A stretch of 64,000 nt of DNA, from assembly GCA_023231425.1 (NCBI GenBank), contig JALNVI010000003.1, positions 1-64,000 on the forward strand, read 5' to 3'. This document shows, piece after piece, positions 44,542-55,985 of this stretch. Below the pieces are notes generated by a model. That model had not been told where the DNA came from. It saw only the letters and a list, made by a program, of their open reading frames with translations, and made no database searches. Both the position numbers and the translations under genes were made by a program. This DNA comes from Desulforhopalus sp. (lineage in GTDB: Bacteria; Desulfobacterota; Desulfobulbia; Desulfobulbales; Desulfocapsaceae). The number at the start of each line of letters is the position of its first letter. Position 1 is the stretch's first letter.

Positions 44542-44967
44542 ATGGTTACACTAGACAAGACTCTGCTTCTCCAAATCATCAACATGATTGTCCTCATGTT
44601 TCTTCTGAACAAGATGCTTTACAAGCCGGTAAAGCAGATTCTCAAGGAGAGAGCTGTAAGACTGCAGGGTATGCGTGATGATGCCGATGGATTTGAGCAA
44701 AGGGCCGCTCAGCGTCAGCAGGAAGTTGATGCCAGAATGGCAGAGGCCTCCGGCAGAGCGAAATTTGCGCTCGACGCTGCCCGTGATGAAGCTCAGAAGG
44801 CGGGAGATGCCCGGCTCGGAGCTATTCGGGAAGAGAGCGAGGTAATGAAGGAGAAAAAACTTGCCGAACTTAAATCCGAAATCACGGTTGCCCGCAGTGG
44901 CCTTGATTCTGGAATCGAGGGGTTCGCGAAAGCGATGGCTGGCAAGATTCTGGGGAGGGGCCTGTAA
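44542..44967 (+). CDS. atpF': F-type ATP synthase subunit b'
   Basis: Peripheral-stalk subunit b' of 141 residues: one N-terminal membrane helix (LLLQIINMIVLMFLLNKMLY) and a long charged helix. First gene of the F1 operon; the region 44249-44541 upstream must hold the promoter, where TAAAAT at 44501 is a possible -10. No atpB or atpE (subunits a and c) precedes it, as in other deltaproteobacteria that keep them elsewhere. GGGAG lies before the ATG. Stop and next start overlap as TAATG. Confidence 0.9.
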   Translation: MVTLDKTLLLQIINMIVLMFLLNKMLYKPVKQILKERAVRLQGMRDDADGFEQRAAQRQQEVDARMAEASGRAKFALDAARDEAQKAGDARLGAIREESEVMKEKKLAELKSEITVARSGLDSGIEGFAKAMAGKILGRGL

Positions 44968-45650
44968 TGGAAAATATGAAGAAATTTGCAGGGGTACTGG
45001 CGATATCGGCTCTGCTCTTTTTGTCTGCTCCGGCCGCCTTTGCTTCGGTTCCCGCTGAATCGGAAACAATGCAGGCGGCGTCTGAAGTGGTTGATGCCAC
45101 CATTCCCATTACTGATGAAACGCTTGATGCTGCCCATGCCGGGAAGCACGCCACTGAACCCCTTTCTCAGTTGAAACTCAAAGATTTCGGCTGGCGTATT
45201 GTCAACTTCATCGCCTTGATGATCATCCTTGTCCATTTTTGTGCGAAACCTCTTGGCAAGTCTCTCTCTTCACGTCGTGAAGGAATTGTCACTGAGATTG
45301 ATGATCTCGAAAAACGCAAGCAGGTTGCTGAGCAGGCCTATAATGACTTCCAGCAGAAGATTGCCGTCGTTGAAGCTGATATTGACAAAATTGTGGAACG
45401 GGCTGTGGCTCAGGCCGAAGTGGAAAAACGCAATATTATTGCGCGAGCCGAATCCGCTGCAGAAGAGATGAAGCGCTCTGCTGAACAGGCCGTGGCAAAT
45501 GAAGTTGCTGAGGCACGCACCATGTTGCGTGAGGAAGTAGCTGAGAAGGCTTTCGTCATGGCTGAAGAACTGATCAGAAAAAATCTCAAAGTCAGCGATC
45601 AAAAGACGATTATTGAGAACTACCTTGATAAAGTGGAGGCGATATCGTGA
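44967..45650 (+). CDS. atpF: F-type ATP synthase subunit b with N-terminal extension
   Basis: Peripheral-stalk subunit b of 227 residues. It starts with a signal-like sequence (MKKFAGVLAISALLFLSAPAAFA), then an acidic stretch of about 45 residues, then the usual membrane helix IVNFIALMIILVHFC near residue 77 and a long charged helix. The usual b subunit of 156-170 residues lacks this N-terminal part; such long forms are known in deltaproteobacteria. Its start overlaps the b' stop, and its end overlaps atpH by 4 bp. Confidence 0.93.
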   Translation: MENMKKFAGVLAISALLFLSAPAAFASVPAESETMQAASEVVDATIPITDETLDAAHAGKHATEPLSQLKLKDFGWRIVNFIALMIILVHFCAKPLGKSLSSRREGIVTEIDDLEKRKQVAEQAYNDFQQKIAVVEADIDKIVERAVAQAEVEKRNIIARAESAAEEMKRSAEQAVANEVAEARTMLREEVAEKAFVMAEELIRKNLKVSDQKTIIENYLDKVEAIS

Positions 45651-46189
45651 AACAGGTCATCCTCGCAAAACGTTATGCCAGAGCACTTTATTCCATAGGC
45701 TGTGAGCAGAAGAAGGAGAAGTCGTTTGGTCAGACATTAAACTCCTTTGTTGCACTGATGGCGAAAAGGCCTGAGGTGAAAGACAGTATCACGAACCGCC
45801 TCTACCCGCAGGATGTGCGGGAGAGGGTGATAGACAAATTGGTCAAGGCCGCTGGCTTTGATGTCCCCGTAGGGAACTTTTTTCGTCTACTGGTGAAGAA
45901 ACGCCGTGCGGATATCCTCCCGGAGATTGCCGAGAGCTATCAGGAAATGCTCGAAGATGCACAGGGCATTAGTCATGGTACTGTGGTTACTGCAACAAAA
46001 ACCACCAAAGCAATTACGGATAAAATCCAGAAAATTTTAGAAAAAATAACAGGCAGGAAGGTTGAGCTTGAGACCAGCGTTGATGAGTCTATCATCGGCG
46101 GAATGATCGCCCGTGTGGGGGATCTTGAACTGGACGGCAGCATCCGTACCCAGCTTGCAGGTTTAAAAGATTCCATTAAAGGGAGATAA
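45647..46189 (+). CDS. atpH: F-type ATP synthase subunit delta
   Basis: Subunit delta of 180 residues linking the peripheral stalk to the top of F1. It matches the family with [13 protein letters not shown] at the start, a six-helix N-terminal domain, and the C-terminal [22 protein letters not shown] motif. Coupled to atpF by a 4-bp overlap; atpA follows after 5 bp. Confidence 0.96.
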   Translation: MKQVILAKRYARALYSIGCEQKKEKSFGQTLNSFVALMAKRPEVKDSITNRLYPQDVRERVIDKLVKAAGFDVPVGNFFRLLVKKRRADILPEIAESYQEMLEDAQGISHGTVVTATKTTKAITDKIQKILEKITGRKVELETSVDESIIGGMIARVGDLELDGSIRTQLAGLKDSIKGR

Positions 46190-46194
46190 CCACA

Positions 46195-47718
46195 ATGCAG
46201 ATCAAAGCCGAAGAAATCAGTCAAATTATCAAGGATCAGATTGGCGGATACGAGACCGAGGTCAATCTCAAAGAGACCGGGACTGTTATCTCCGTTGGTG
46301 ACGGTATTGCCCGTGTTTACGGGGTAGGAAACTGTATGGCCATGGAGTTGCTTGAGTTCCCCGGCGGCACCATGGGCCTTGCCCTCAACCTTGAAGCGGA
46401 CAACGTCGGTTGTGCAATTCTTGGAGAGGTCAGCAAAATTAAAGAGGGTGACGTCGTTAAACGGACCGGGCGTATTGCACAGGTTCCCGTTGGTCCCGCC
46501 ATGGAAGGTCGTGTTGTTGACGCCCTCGGGCAGCCGATCGATGGTCTTGGTCCCATTGAGACCGAAGAATTCTCTTATATTGAAAGACTTGCACCAGGTG
46601 TTATTGCAAGAAAAGGTGTGCATGAACCCTGCTATACGGGGTCCAAGGCAGTTGACGCCATGACGCCTGTTGGACGCGGCCAGCGTGAGCTGGTGATTGG
46701 TGACCGTCAGATCGGCAAAACTGCCCTCTGCATTGATGCCATCATCGCGCAGAAAAATAGCAATGTGCACTGCATTTACGTTGCCGTTGGTCAGAAGAAA
46801 TCCACCGTTGCCCTTGTTGTTGAAGCACTGCGCAAGAATGGCGTCATGGAAAAAACCACCGTGGTTTCCGCCTGTGCTTCCGATCCGGCAGCAATGCAGT
46901 ATCTCGCACCGTTTGGGGGTTGCTCCATGGGTGAATATTTCCGCGACCGGGGAGAACATGCTTTGATCGTCTATGATGATCTCTCCAAACAGGCTGTTGC
47001 CTACCGCGAACTCTCCCTGCTTCTTCGCCGTCCGCCAGGACGTGAAGCCTATCCCGGGGATATTTTCTATAATCACAGTCGTCTGCTTGAGCGGGCGTCT
47101 AAAGTCAGTGATGAACTTGGTGCCGGTTCTCTTACAGCGCTGCCGATTATTGAGACCCAGGCTGGTGACGTTTCCGCGTTTATTCCCACCAACGTTATCT
47201 CCATTACCGACGGTCAGGTTTATCTTGAGCCCAACCTCTTCTTTTCCGGGGTTCGTCCCGCAGTTAACGTTGGCTTGTCGGTTTCCCGGGTTGGTGGTGC
47301 GGCTCAGGTGAAAGCGATGAAACAGGTTGCCGGTACCCTGCGGCTCGACCTTGCACAATATCGGGAGCTTGCTGCTTTCGCAGCTTTTGGCTCTGACCTT
47401 GATGCCGCCACCAGGGCAAAACTGACCCGTGGCGAGCGTCTCGTCGAAATCCTCAAGCAGCCACAGTATCAACCTCTGCCGATGGAGAAGCAGGTCACCA
47501 TCCTCTACGCCGGTTCTAATGGCTATCTCGATAAGCTGCCGGTGGATACACTTGCTGACTACGAGCAGGGACTTTATACCTATATTGAATCTAACGAGCC
47601 TTCCATTTTCACCGACCTTGTCAAAGAGCAGACTTTTACCGATGCAATTAAAGAGAAGCTCAATAAGACCCTGACCAGTTTCGGCGATACCTTCAAAGCA
47701 ACGAAAAGTTTGAACTGA
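46195..47718 (+). CDS. atpA: F-type ATP synthase subunit alpha
   Basis: Non-catalytic alpha subunit, 507 residues. Key blocks are the P-loop [46 protein letters not shown] and the arginine-finger region [14 protein letters not shown]. All are intact, so a functional F1 is expected. Confidence 0.98.
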   Translation: MQIKAEEISQIIKDQIGGYETEVNLKETGTVISVGDGIARVYGVGNCMAMELLEFPGGTMGLALNLEADNVGCAILGEVSKIKEGDVVKRTGRIAQVPVGPAMEGRVVDALGQPIDGLGPIETEEFSYIERLAPGVIARKGVHEPCYTGSKAVDAMTPVGRGQRELVIGDRQIGKTALCIDAIIAQKNSNVHCIYVAVGQKKSTVALVVEALRKNGVMEKTTVVSACASDPAAMQYLAPFGGCSMGEYFRDRGEHALIVYDDLSKQAVAYRELSLLLRRPPGREAYPGDIFYNHSRLLERASKVSDELGAGSLTALPIIETQAGDVSAFIPTNVISITDGQVYLEPNLFFSGVRPAVNVGLSVSRVGGAAQVKAMKQVAGTLRLDLAQYRELAAFAAFGSDLDAATRAKLTRGERLVEILKQPQYQPLPMEKQVTILYAGSNGYLDKLPVDTLADYEQGLYTYIESNEPSIFTDLVKEQTFTDAIKEKLNKTLTSFGDTFKATKSLN

Positions 47719-47761
47719 GGTTGAAACGAGTTAACCCAAATTCAAAAGAAAAGGTCAGGTT

Positions 47762-48628
47762 ATGGCGAGCTTAAAAGAAGTAAAATCGAAGATCTCGGGG
47801 GTTCAAAAAACTTCCCAGATCACCCGGGCCATGAATATGGTGGCTGCGGCAAAGCTCCGGGGAGCCCAGGAGAAGATGGAGGCGTTTCGGCCCTATACGA
47901 CCAAGTTTAACGAAACGATGTCCAACCTTGCTTCCAGTGACTCTTCCGGCAGCTTCCCGCTGATGGAAGAACGTGAGGTTAAAAAGGTCGAACTGATTGT
48001 TTTCACCTCCGATCGTGGACTCTGCGGCTCCTTTAATGCCAATGTGGTGAAGGAGGCCTGGAGACAGCTGAAAAAATATGAGGCTGAAGGCAAGGAAGTC
48101 ACTCTGCTCTGCATAGGCAAGAAGGGTTTTCAACTCCTCAAAAATACTGGTCGAGTCCGCGAGGGATATAAAGACATCATGGGTAATTTCCAGATGTTTC
48201 ATGCCCGCGATATCGCCTCTAATGTCTCTACCCGTTTTCTTGCTGGCGAGGTGGACAAAGTTGAATTGATATACGGCGCATTCCATTCGGTGGCGATGCA
48301 GAGGCCTGCTGTTGCGCCTCTGTTACCAGTGGTTCCCCACATTCCAGAAGGGGAGAAAGCCGGAATGAGCGGCGATTATATCTATGAGCCCTCTATTGAT
48401 GAACTGATGGTTACACTGCAGCCGCTTTACCTCAACGTGCAGATTTATCATGCCATGCTTGAGGTTGGGGCCAGTGAACAGGCAGCACGGATGACAGCGA
48501 TGGATGCTGCCACCACCGCCTGCAAAGATATCATCGGTAGTCTCACCACGGTCTATAATAAGGCACGACAGGCAGCGGTTACCAACGAATTGCTGGATAT
48601 CGTCGGTGGTGCAGAGGCACTCAAATAA
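47762..48628 (+). CDS. atpG: F-type ATP synthase subunit gamma
   Basis: Rotor shaft subunit of 288 residues with N-terminal KSKISGVQKTSQITRAMNMV and the C-terminal helix ARQAAVTNELLDIVGGAEAL, the two coiled-coil ends of gamma, and SDRGLCGSFN in the middle domain. AAAGGTCAGGTT precedes the ATG. Confidence 0.97.
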   Translation: MASLKEVKSKISGVQKTSQITRAMNMVAAAKLRGAQEKMEAFRPYTTKFNETMSNLASSDSSGSFPLMEEREVKKVELIVFTSDRGLCGSFNANVVKEAWRQLKKYEAEGKEVTLLCIGKKGFQLLKNTGRVREGYKDIMGNFQMFHARDIASNVSTRFLAGEVDKVELIYGAFHSVAMQRPAVAPLLPVVPHIPEGEKAGMSGDYIYEPSIDELMVTLQPLYLNVQIYHAMLEVGASEQAARMTAMDAATTACKDIIGSLTTVYNKARQAAVTNELLDIVGGAEALK

Positions 48629-48681
48629 AAGTTCTTTACGAGAAAGTTTTTATTCAAATATCAGACTTTGAGGAGGGGTAA

Positions 48682-50100
<1,419 letters not shown>

Positions 50101-50232
50101 GGGTACAGCGCGGGCAGTTGAGATGAGACGTCGATACCTGCCGTCTCTCTGAATATGCGTTGATTCAAAACGTTGAGTACAATGGCCGGGAGTTTCTTGA
50201 CTCCTGGCCGTTATCTGATACGAGGGAAAAAT

Positions 50233-50649
50233 ATGGGACAGCAGATACAACTGGAGGTCGTAACCCCCGCCGGTAAAAAGGTTGACGAGGATGTTGATAT
50301 CGTCACCGCACCCGGTGTGAGTGGTGACTTCGGAATACTCGCAAACCACGCCCCTTTCCTTTCCGCTCTGAAGATCGGCATTCTTTCTTATGAAAACGGA
50401 AAGAAGAAGGAGAATATGATGATCTCCGGCGGGTTCTGTGAGGTCTCCAGCAATAAGGCAAGCTTTCTGGTGGAGAGTGCGGAACGGGGCAGTGAAATTG
50501 ATGTGGAGCGCGCCATGAAAGCGAAAGAGCGTGCTGAACGGCTTATTGCCGGGGAAGGCAAGAAGATGGATAATTTTAATGAGGCTCGTGCGGAGCTTGC
50601 TCTGCAGCGTTCTCTCATACGTTTGAAGCTGGCTGGAAAGAAATATTGA
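50233..50649 (+). CDS. atpC: F-type ATP synthase subunit epsilon
   Basis: Epsilon subunit of 138 residues: N-terminal beta sandwich with [21 protein letters not shown] and a C-terminal two-helix domain ([13 protein letters not shown]). I start at ATG 50233 behind GAGGGAAAAA; the frame opens earlier at 50173 but without a ribosome site. Last gene of the operon, followed by a strong terminator. Confidence 0.95.
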   Translation: MGQQIQLEVVTPAGKKVDEDVDIVTAPGVSGDFGILANHAPFLSALKIGILSYENGKKKENMMISGGFCEVSSNKASFLVESAERGSEIDVERAMKAKERAERLIAGEGKKMDNFNEARAELALQRSLIRLKLAGKKY

Positions 50650-50673
50650 CCTGCCTCCACTTCTTTCTTGAAT

Positions 50674-50718
50674 AAAAAAAGGAGCAATTGCCATTCAGGC
50701 AATTGCTCCTTTTTTTTA
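50674..50718 (+). terminator. Terminator of the atp operon
   Basis: AAAAAAAGGAGCAATTGCC-ATTCA-GGCAATTGCTCCTTTTTTTT is a perfect stem with flanking A and T runs, 25 bp after the atpC stop. Confidence 0.96.
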
Positions 50719-51080
50719 TGATACATTGAAGAACCTTGTCTTTCGGTCATAATTGGGAGACGGGAGACGGGAGACGGGAGACGGGAGACAGGGAAAGGCA
50801 AAAGACGACAAAGCCAAAGACTGGATGGCCAACGGAACATGCTGAACACACGAAAGGGTAAGGCATTTTTTTTACCGCGAAGAACGCGAAGGAAGGCAAA
50901 AAACATTTAAGAATAAAGATTTTTAAAATTAGCCAGGGAATTGCTGTTGTTATATTTTTACTCTTCGCGGTAAAATTCTTTGCCTTTTTTTCGCATGGTT
51001 AGCGTATTTTTCCGTTGGCAAAAAATCTTTTGTTATTGCACCCTTCACAAGGGTACCTTGAAACAGTCTTAGACCACAAC
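50719..51080. repeat. Mosaic of family 1 ends, heptamer array and family 2 repeat
   Basis: In order: a family 1 left end (ATTGAAGAACCTTGTCTTTC, 50724-50753); five tandem GGGAGAC units (50755-50789); GGGAAAGGCAAAAGACGACA and following, shared with the composite at 57034; a family 2 unit from TTTTACCGCGAAGAACGCGA (50872) to CTCTTCGCGGTAAAATTC (about 50980), whose ends are inverted repeats; and another family 1 end AAGGGTACCTTGAAACAGTC at 51051-51080. No gene is present between the atp terminator and amiC. Confidence 0.85.
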
Positions 51081-51150
51081 GGACATCATCGGGTTTTGTT
51101 GCCTTGCTTTTTCCTGCCTCCTGTTTCCCGCCTCCTTTCTCCTTTTTTCT

Positions 51151-53061
51151 TTATTTTGCGGCCTTGATACTTTGTGTGTAGGACTTTATGCCCGAGGTAA
51201 TCTGTTGTGCGAGGCTCTCAAGATAGGCAGGGTCTTTCAGGTTTTCAGAGTCTTTCCTGTTGGAGATAAAACCGGTCTCAACAAGGATGGCAGGCATCTT
51301 TGCCCCGATCAGGACGACAAAAGGTGCCTGTTTGACACCAAGGTTTTTGATCGTCACTCCACGCTTCCTTTCTCCCTTGATAATAGCCCGCTGCACTGTT
51401 TCGGCGAGGCGCCTCGATTCTGAAATCTTCGAGTTCTTCATCATGTTGGAGAGGAGTTCCTGCAGATCGCTCATCTGATGGGTGGTTGTGGCATTCTCTT
51501 TTGCCGCCACCCGCATTGCCTCCGGGTCCTGGGTAAGGTTGAGATAGTACGTCTCTACGCCTGTTATACTGGCTGATTCGTGAGCATTGACGTGCAGTGA
51601 GACGAAGAGATCGGCGTTGGTTTGACCGTTGGTATTTGCCACCGCAGTGCGTTCCTCAAGTGGTATGAAGGTGTCGTCGCTGCGGGTGAGAACAACCTCA
51701 CAGTTGAGCTCCTTTTCCAGAATTGGTGCCAGTTTTTTTGCCAGGTTGAGAACGATGTCCTTCTCCTTGAGTCCAAAGGCCATGGCTCCTGGATCTTTGC
51801 CCCCGTGACCTGGGTCAATGATAATCTTTTTTACGCCGAGACTAAACTGCTGGACGAGGGAGAAAACGGGTTCACTGTGAAATCCTGCGGAGGCAGATTC
51901 GTAGATTCTCTTTTTTGTATCACGAAGAACGGTGACATTGGCGAGGGGAGTCGGGGGTGCCGCTCTGCTCACCAGCCGGGCTTCTGCTGTTGTTTTGTCT
52001 TTTGCCGCAGCAGATCTGATTTTGTGGCTGACCGGATGGATGAGTGGTACATCCTGTGCCGCTACTCCAGTATCCGTGACCAGGCTGTTGTCTTCTGTCG
52101 GTGCCTGGCGGGGAAGTTCAGTGGCCTTGCCGTGGACATCAATGACCACCCGGTATGGGTCAGGCAGGCTGAAAATATCATAGTCATCAATGGAGTCAAT
52201 ATCGAGAACCACCCGTACGGTGTCGGGTGAGAACTGGCCGGTGCGCACCTCGCGAAGCAAACCATTTTTTATAGGTACAGGGTTGCGGTAACGCGGCTCA
52301 ATATAGCTGTTAGCAAAGTCAATGATCAGGCGGGCCGGCTGTTGCGCGGTGGCTGGCAGTTTCCTGGTTTTGTAATTCACCGGGTTGGTTCCGCTGATGA
52401 TCACCCTGGTGTAATTAGAGGAAGACCAATATTTCACTGGACGCATGGAGTTGAGCTGGCTGCTGTCGCCCTGGGGGCGGATCATCGACTGCGGCAGGGG
52501 GATGTCGTAGTCGAGGGAGAGCTGTTTCAACCGTGCCTCAGCACGGGGACTCATATCGCCTTTTGGATACTGCTCAACGATACGACGTAAATAATCACCT
52601 GCTGTTTTTGCGTCATGCTTCTCCTCCAGATAAAGGTTTGCAAGAGCATAGCACGCATCGTCGGCGAGATTACCGACGGGGAAAAGGCGAAGAACATCCT
52701 TGTAGTAGGTGATTGTCTCTTTGAGATCTGCCTTTTTATGGAAGATGGTAAACATTTGCCTGTGAACTCGGGCAAGCATGAAGAGGCATCGAGGGGCCAG
52801 GGCGGAGCGGGGGTGGGAGAGATAGATCAGACGAAAGTTGCGGGCACCCCGCAGCCACTGCTTACGGGTTGTGCTGCCTTCGGTTTCTGACTGCAGCTGA
52901 TTGAGGTAGAATTTGGCGTCTCGATACTGTTCGCTGGTGTCACTCTCAGAGGTCGTTTCGCTGCTGGCGGAGGTCGCAGGCAGGAGAATACAAAGAATCA
53001 GCAGAACCGATACGACGGATTTTCCGGCAGAAAAAAGGATCGAAAAGAGGCATCGCAGCAT
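51151..53061 (-). CDS. amiC: N-acetylmuramoyl-L-alanine amidase with AMIN domain (AmiC-like)
   Basis: Periplasmic cell-wall amidase, 636 residues. A signal sequence (about residues 1-33) is followed by TPR-like repeats (about 40-170), an AMIN septal-targeting domain (about 215-310), a linker of low complexity and the Amidase_3 domain from KKIIIDPGHGGKDPGAM (about residue 420). Zinc ligands are seen in DPGHGG, LEERT and SLHVNAH, and the catalytic Glu in ILVETGFISN. It splits septal peptidoglycan during division. Addition of N-terminal TPR repeats to AmiC is typical of deltaproteobacteria. No strong ribosome site was seen before the ATG. Confidence 0.93.
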   Translation of the reverse strand: MLRCLFSILFSAGKSVVSVLLILCILLPATSASSETTSESDTSEQYRDAKFYLNQLQSETEGSTTRKQWLRGARNFRLIYLSHPRSALAPRCLFMLARVHRQMFTIFHKKADLKETITYYKDVLRLFPVGNLADDACYALANLYLEEKHDAKTAGDYLRRIVEQYPKGDMSPRAEARLKQLSLDYDIPLPQSMIRPQGDSSQLNSMRPVKYWSSSNYTRVIISGTNPVNYKTRKLPATAQQPARLIIDFANSYIEPRYRNPVPIKNGLLREVRTGQFSPDTVRVVLDIDSIDDYDIFSLPDPYRVVIDVHGKATELPRQAPTEDNSLVTDTGVAAQDVPLIHPVSHKIRSAAAKDKTTAEARLVSRAAPPTPLANVTVLRDTKKRIYESASAGFHSEPVFSLVQQFSLGVKKIIIDPGHGGKDPGAMAFGLKEKDIVLNLAKKLAPILEKELNCEVVLTRSDDTFIPLEERTAVANTNGQTNADLFVSLHVNAHESASITGVETYYLNLTQDPEAMRVAAKENATTTHQMSDLQELLSNMMKNSKISESRRLAETVQRAIIKGERKRGVTIKNLGVKQAPFVVLIGAKMPAILVETGFISNRKDSENLKDPAYLESLAQQITSGIKSYTQSIKAAK

Positions 53062-53098
53062 GAGTATTCAAAAGAAAAAGGGATATATGCAAGAAATC

Positions 53099-53240
53099 AA
53101 GGGTACCTTGAAACAGCTTGTATTTCGTTCATATTCGAGGGACAGAAGGGAATTTACCACAGGTATCTGGATGATATCCCGAGGATAAATTCTTGACTGT
53201 AAAGAAGATGGGCGAAAGACTGATTATTCAAAATACCCCT
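53099..53240 (+). repeat. Family 1 repeat, short deleted copy
   Basis: Starts AAGGGTACCTTGAAACAGCT, ends GATTATTCAAAATACCCCTG, and lacks the CGACGTCTCGTTCCTCGCTT block between GATATC and CGAGGATAAAT. It lies between mutS (stop) and amiC (start), both leftward. Confidence 0.9.
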
Positions 53241-53327
53241 GTCACATTATACGGGAGACTGGGGACAGCGTAAAGAAAGAAACTCCCGGTTGCAGGTGTG
53301 TGATGTGAAAAAGGGTCGCTTTTCCCT

Positions 53328-55985
53328 TCACAGGCCTTTGTTGTATGTCTCTTTCAGGACGTAGAGAAGGTTGAGGGCCTCCCGCGGTGTGCAGGAATCA
53401 GGGTCAAGTTCGGCGAGGAGTTTCAACGCCGGGTTGGGCGGTAACTGAAAAAGAGATGGCTGGGTCGGGTGTCTGGTCTTTTGGGGTGCCTCTGTTTTTC
53501 CGGAGTCACCTGCTCCTCTCGATACGGCGGCGAAGTTGCCCTGTTCGATGGCTTCCAAAATCTTGCCAGCCCGGGCCACTGTCTGTGGTGGTACTCCGGC
53601 GAGGGCCGCCACCTGGATTCCGTAGCTGCGGCTTGTCCCCCCCTTGACCAGCTTGTGCAGGAAGATGATATCACCCTGCCATTCCCGTACGCCTACGGAG
53701 TAGTTTCGCACCCGCTGGTGGGTAAGGGCGAGGTTGGTGAGTTCGTGGTAGTGGGTGGCGAAGAGCGTTTTCACTCCCTGGCCATTCTTTTCCACCAGTT
53801 CTTCGGCCACTGCCCAGGCAATGGAGAGGCCGTCGTAGGTGGAGGTACCCCGGCCGATCTCGTCAAGGATGACCAGGCTCTTCCCCGTCGTGTTATTGAG
53901 GATGTTGGCTGTCTCGCTCATCTCGACCATGAAGGTGGACTGTCCTTCGCGCAGATTGTCCATGGCTCCAACGCGGGTGAAGATGCGGTCTACGATGCCG
54001 ATCTGGGCTTCCTCTGCGGGAACATAGCAGCCCATCTGAGCCATGAGCACTATGAGGGCGGTTTGGCGCAGGAGGGTTGATTTCCCGGCCATGTTGGGGC
54101 CGGTAATGATGTGCACTTCGTCGTCCTGCTGGTTGAGGAGGATGTCGTTGGGGACGAACTGCCCGGTGGGGAGCATGAGTTCAATGACTGGATGTCGGCC
54201 CTCAATAATGCGGATCTCATCATTGTCTTCCACCATCGGCCGCCGGTAGTTGTTGCGATGGGCGGTTTCAGCATGGGAGAGGAGAACGTCGAGGCGGGCA
54301 AGCAGGGCTGCGGTATGAAGAATGCGAGAACTGGCAGCGGCCAAATTCTGGCGAATCTCAAGGAAAAGCTGATATTCAAGCTCCACACTGCGATCCTGTG
54401 CGCCGAGTACACGGGTTTCAAACTCCTTCAACTCTTCAGTAATGAAACGTTCAGCGTTGACCAGTGTCTGTTTACGAATATAGTGGGGCGGGACCTTTGC
54501 AGCATGAAGGCGGCTTACTTCAATGAAATAGCCGAACACCTTGTTGTAGCCCACCTTCAGCCTGGGAATGCCAGTGGCCTGGCGCTCTTTATTTTCCAGG
54601 TTGAGGATGAGCTTTTTGCCGTCGTGCAACAGGGTATTGAGTTCGTCGAGTTCGGCATTATAGCCGGCGGCGATGAGCCGTCCCTCACGCAGAGTGATGG
54701 GGGCGTCTTCGTTAATGCCGTTTTCCAGCAGCTGGTACAGATCAGTGAGCGGATCCATCTCTTCACGGATAGAGATGAGTTGCCGGGTATCACAGGGGGC
54801 GAGGGCGGTGATCACTTCCGGCAGCGCCGCAAGCGAGTTTTTGATGGCAAGCATGTCCCGGGCATTTCCGGAACCGAGGATCATCCGTGAATTGAGGCGC
54901 TCAAGGTCATAGACCTCCCCGAGCAGTTCGCGGAGGTGTTCCCGTGCCGGCGAGTCATTGAAGAACCAGGTGAGGGCATCAAGGCGGTCGTGGATCTGGT
55001 TGCGGTTCTGCAGAGGGAAGAGCAGGTTGTGCTTGAGCAGCCGTGCACCCATGGGGGTGACGGTACGGTCAAGTACGGCCAGGAGTGAGCCCTGACGGTT
55101 CCCTCCAGCGATGGTTGTGGTGAGCTCAAGGTTGCGGCGGGAGGAGTCGTCGATATGGAGAATGGCCTCGGTTTCTATGGGGGAGAGCTTTTCGATATGG
55201 GCCACTGAGGCCTTTTGGGTCTCTTTGACATACTGCAGCAGGGCTCCGGCGGCGCACAGGCCTGCCTGGAGGCTGCCGCAGCCGAAACCGTCAAGGTTGA
55301 GGACGTTGAAGTGGCCCAGAAGCAGCTCCTTTGCATTGTCAAAGTGGAAATGGTCGGCGTTGCAGTGGGTATAGCAGACATCAGGAAGTCGTTTACTCAG
55401 GCTCTTTTGCAGAGCAGTGTCCTCCTCTGAGAAGAGAATTTCCGTGGGAGTAAAACGGTTGAGAAGGTCAAGGGTTTCGCTGGATATTGTCTCGCTGCCG
55501 GATGTTTCCGAAACCAGAAATTCACCGGTACTGACATCAAGCAGGCTTACTCCGCAACAGCTGCTGCTGTTCCAGAGAGCGCAGACGTAGTTGTTGCTGC
55601 GTGCATCGAGCAGTGCGTCGTCGGTGACTACGCCCGGCGTGACGACGCGGATCACTTCGCGGCGGACGATTCCCTTTGCCTCAGCGGGATCCTCCACCTG
55701 CTCGCAGATTGCCACCCGGCGTCCCGCTGCAATGAGTTTCGGCAGGTAGCTCTGCACTGCGTGATAGGGAATACCACACATGGGCACCTGTACCGCGTCC
55801 GTCTTCTTATTGCGTGAGGTGAGGGCAATTCCGAGGATACGGCTGGCTTCAATGGCATCGTCGAAGAACATCTCGTAAAAGTCGCCCATGCGATAGAAGA
55901 GGATGGCATCATTATGTGCCTCCTTGATCTCCAGGTACTGTTTGAGCATGGGAGTGATTTTTTTTACTTTGCTTTCCTTGCTCAT
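53328..55985 (-). CDS. mutS: DNA mismatch repair protein MutS
   Basis: MutS of 885 residues. The mismatch-reading FYE lies in GDFYEMFFDDA near residue 35; the ATPase domain has GPNMAGKSTLLRQ and Walker B VILDEIGRGTSTYDGLS, and a C-terminal tail ends with a helix (EALNLLYVLKETY). It recognises mispairs and recruits MutL, which is not in the window. The start codon overlaps the HIT-gene stop as ATGA, so mutS is the last gene of a three-gene leftward operon. Confidence 0.98.
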   Translation of the reverse strand: MSKESKVKKITPMLKQYLEIKEAHNDAILFYRMGDFYEMFFDDAIEASRILGIALTSRNKKTDAVQVPMCGIPYHAVQSYLPKLIAAGRRVAICEQVEDPAEAKGIVRREVIRVVTPGVVTDDALLDARSNNYVCALWNSSSCCGVSLLDVSTGEFLVSETSGSETISSETLDLLNRFTPTEILFSEEDTALQKSLSKRLPDVCYTHCNADHFHFDNAKELLLGHFNVLNLDGFGCGSLQAGLCAAGALLQYVKETQKASVAHIEKLSPIETEAILHIDDSSRRNLELTTTIAGGNRQGSLLAVLDRTVTPMGARLLKHNLLFPLQNRNQIHDRLDALTWFFNDSPAREHLRELLGEVYDLERLNSRMILGSGNARDMLAIKNSLAALPEVITALAPCDTRQLISIREEMDPLTDLYQLLENGINEDAPITLREGRLIAAGYNAELDELNTLLHDGKKLILNLENKERQATGIPRLKVGYNKVFGYFIEVSRLHAAKVPPHYIRKQTLVNAERFITEELKEFETRVLGAQDRSVELEYQLFLEIRQNLAAASSRILHTAALLARLDVLLSHAETAHRNNYRRPMVEDNDEIRIIEGRHPVIELMLPTGQFVPNDILLNQQDDEVHIITGPNMAGKSTLLRQTALIVLMAQMGCYVPAEEAQIGIVDRIFTRVGAMDNLREGQSTFMVEMSETANILNNTTGKSLVILDEIGRGTSTYDGLSIAWAVAEELVEKNGQGVKTLFATHYHELTNLALTHQRVRNYSVGVREWQGDIIFLHKLVKGGTSRSYGIQVAALAGVPPQTVARAGKILEAIEQGNFAAVSRGAGDSGKTEAPQKTRHPTQPSLFQLPPNPALKLLAELDPDSCTPREALNLLYVLKETYNKGL

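Noticed and set aside
45973..47472. 499-residue minus-strand open frame opposite atpH and atpA
   Set aside because: Shadow of conserved F1 genes; the translation has no family features.
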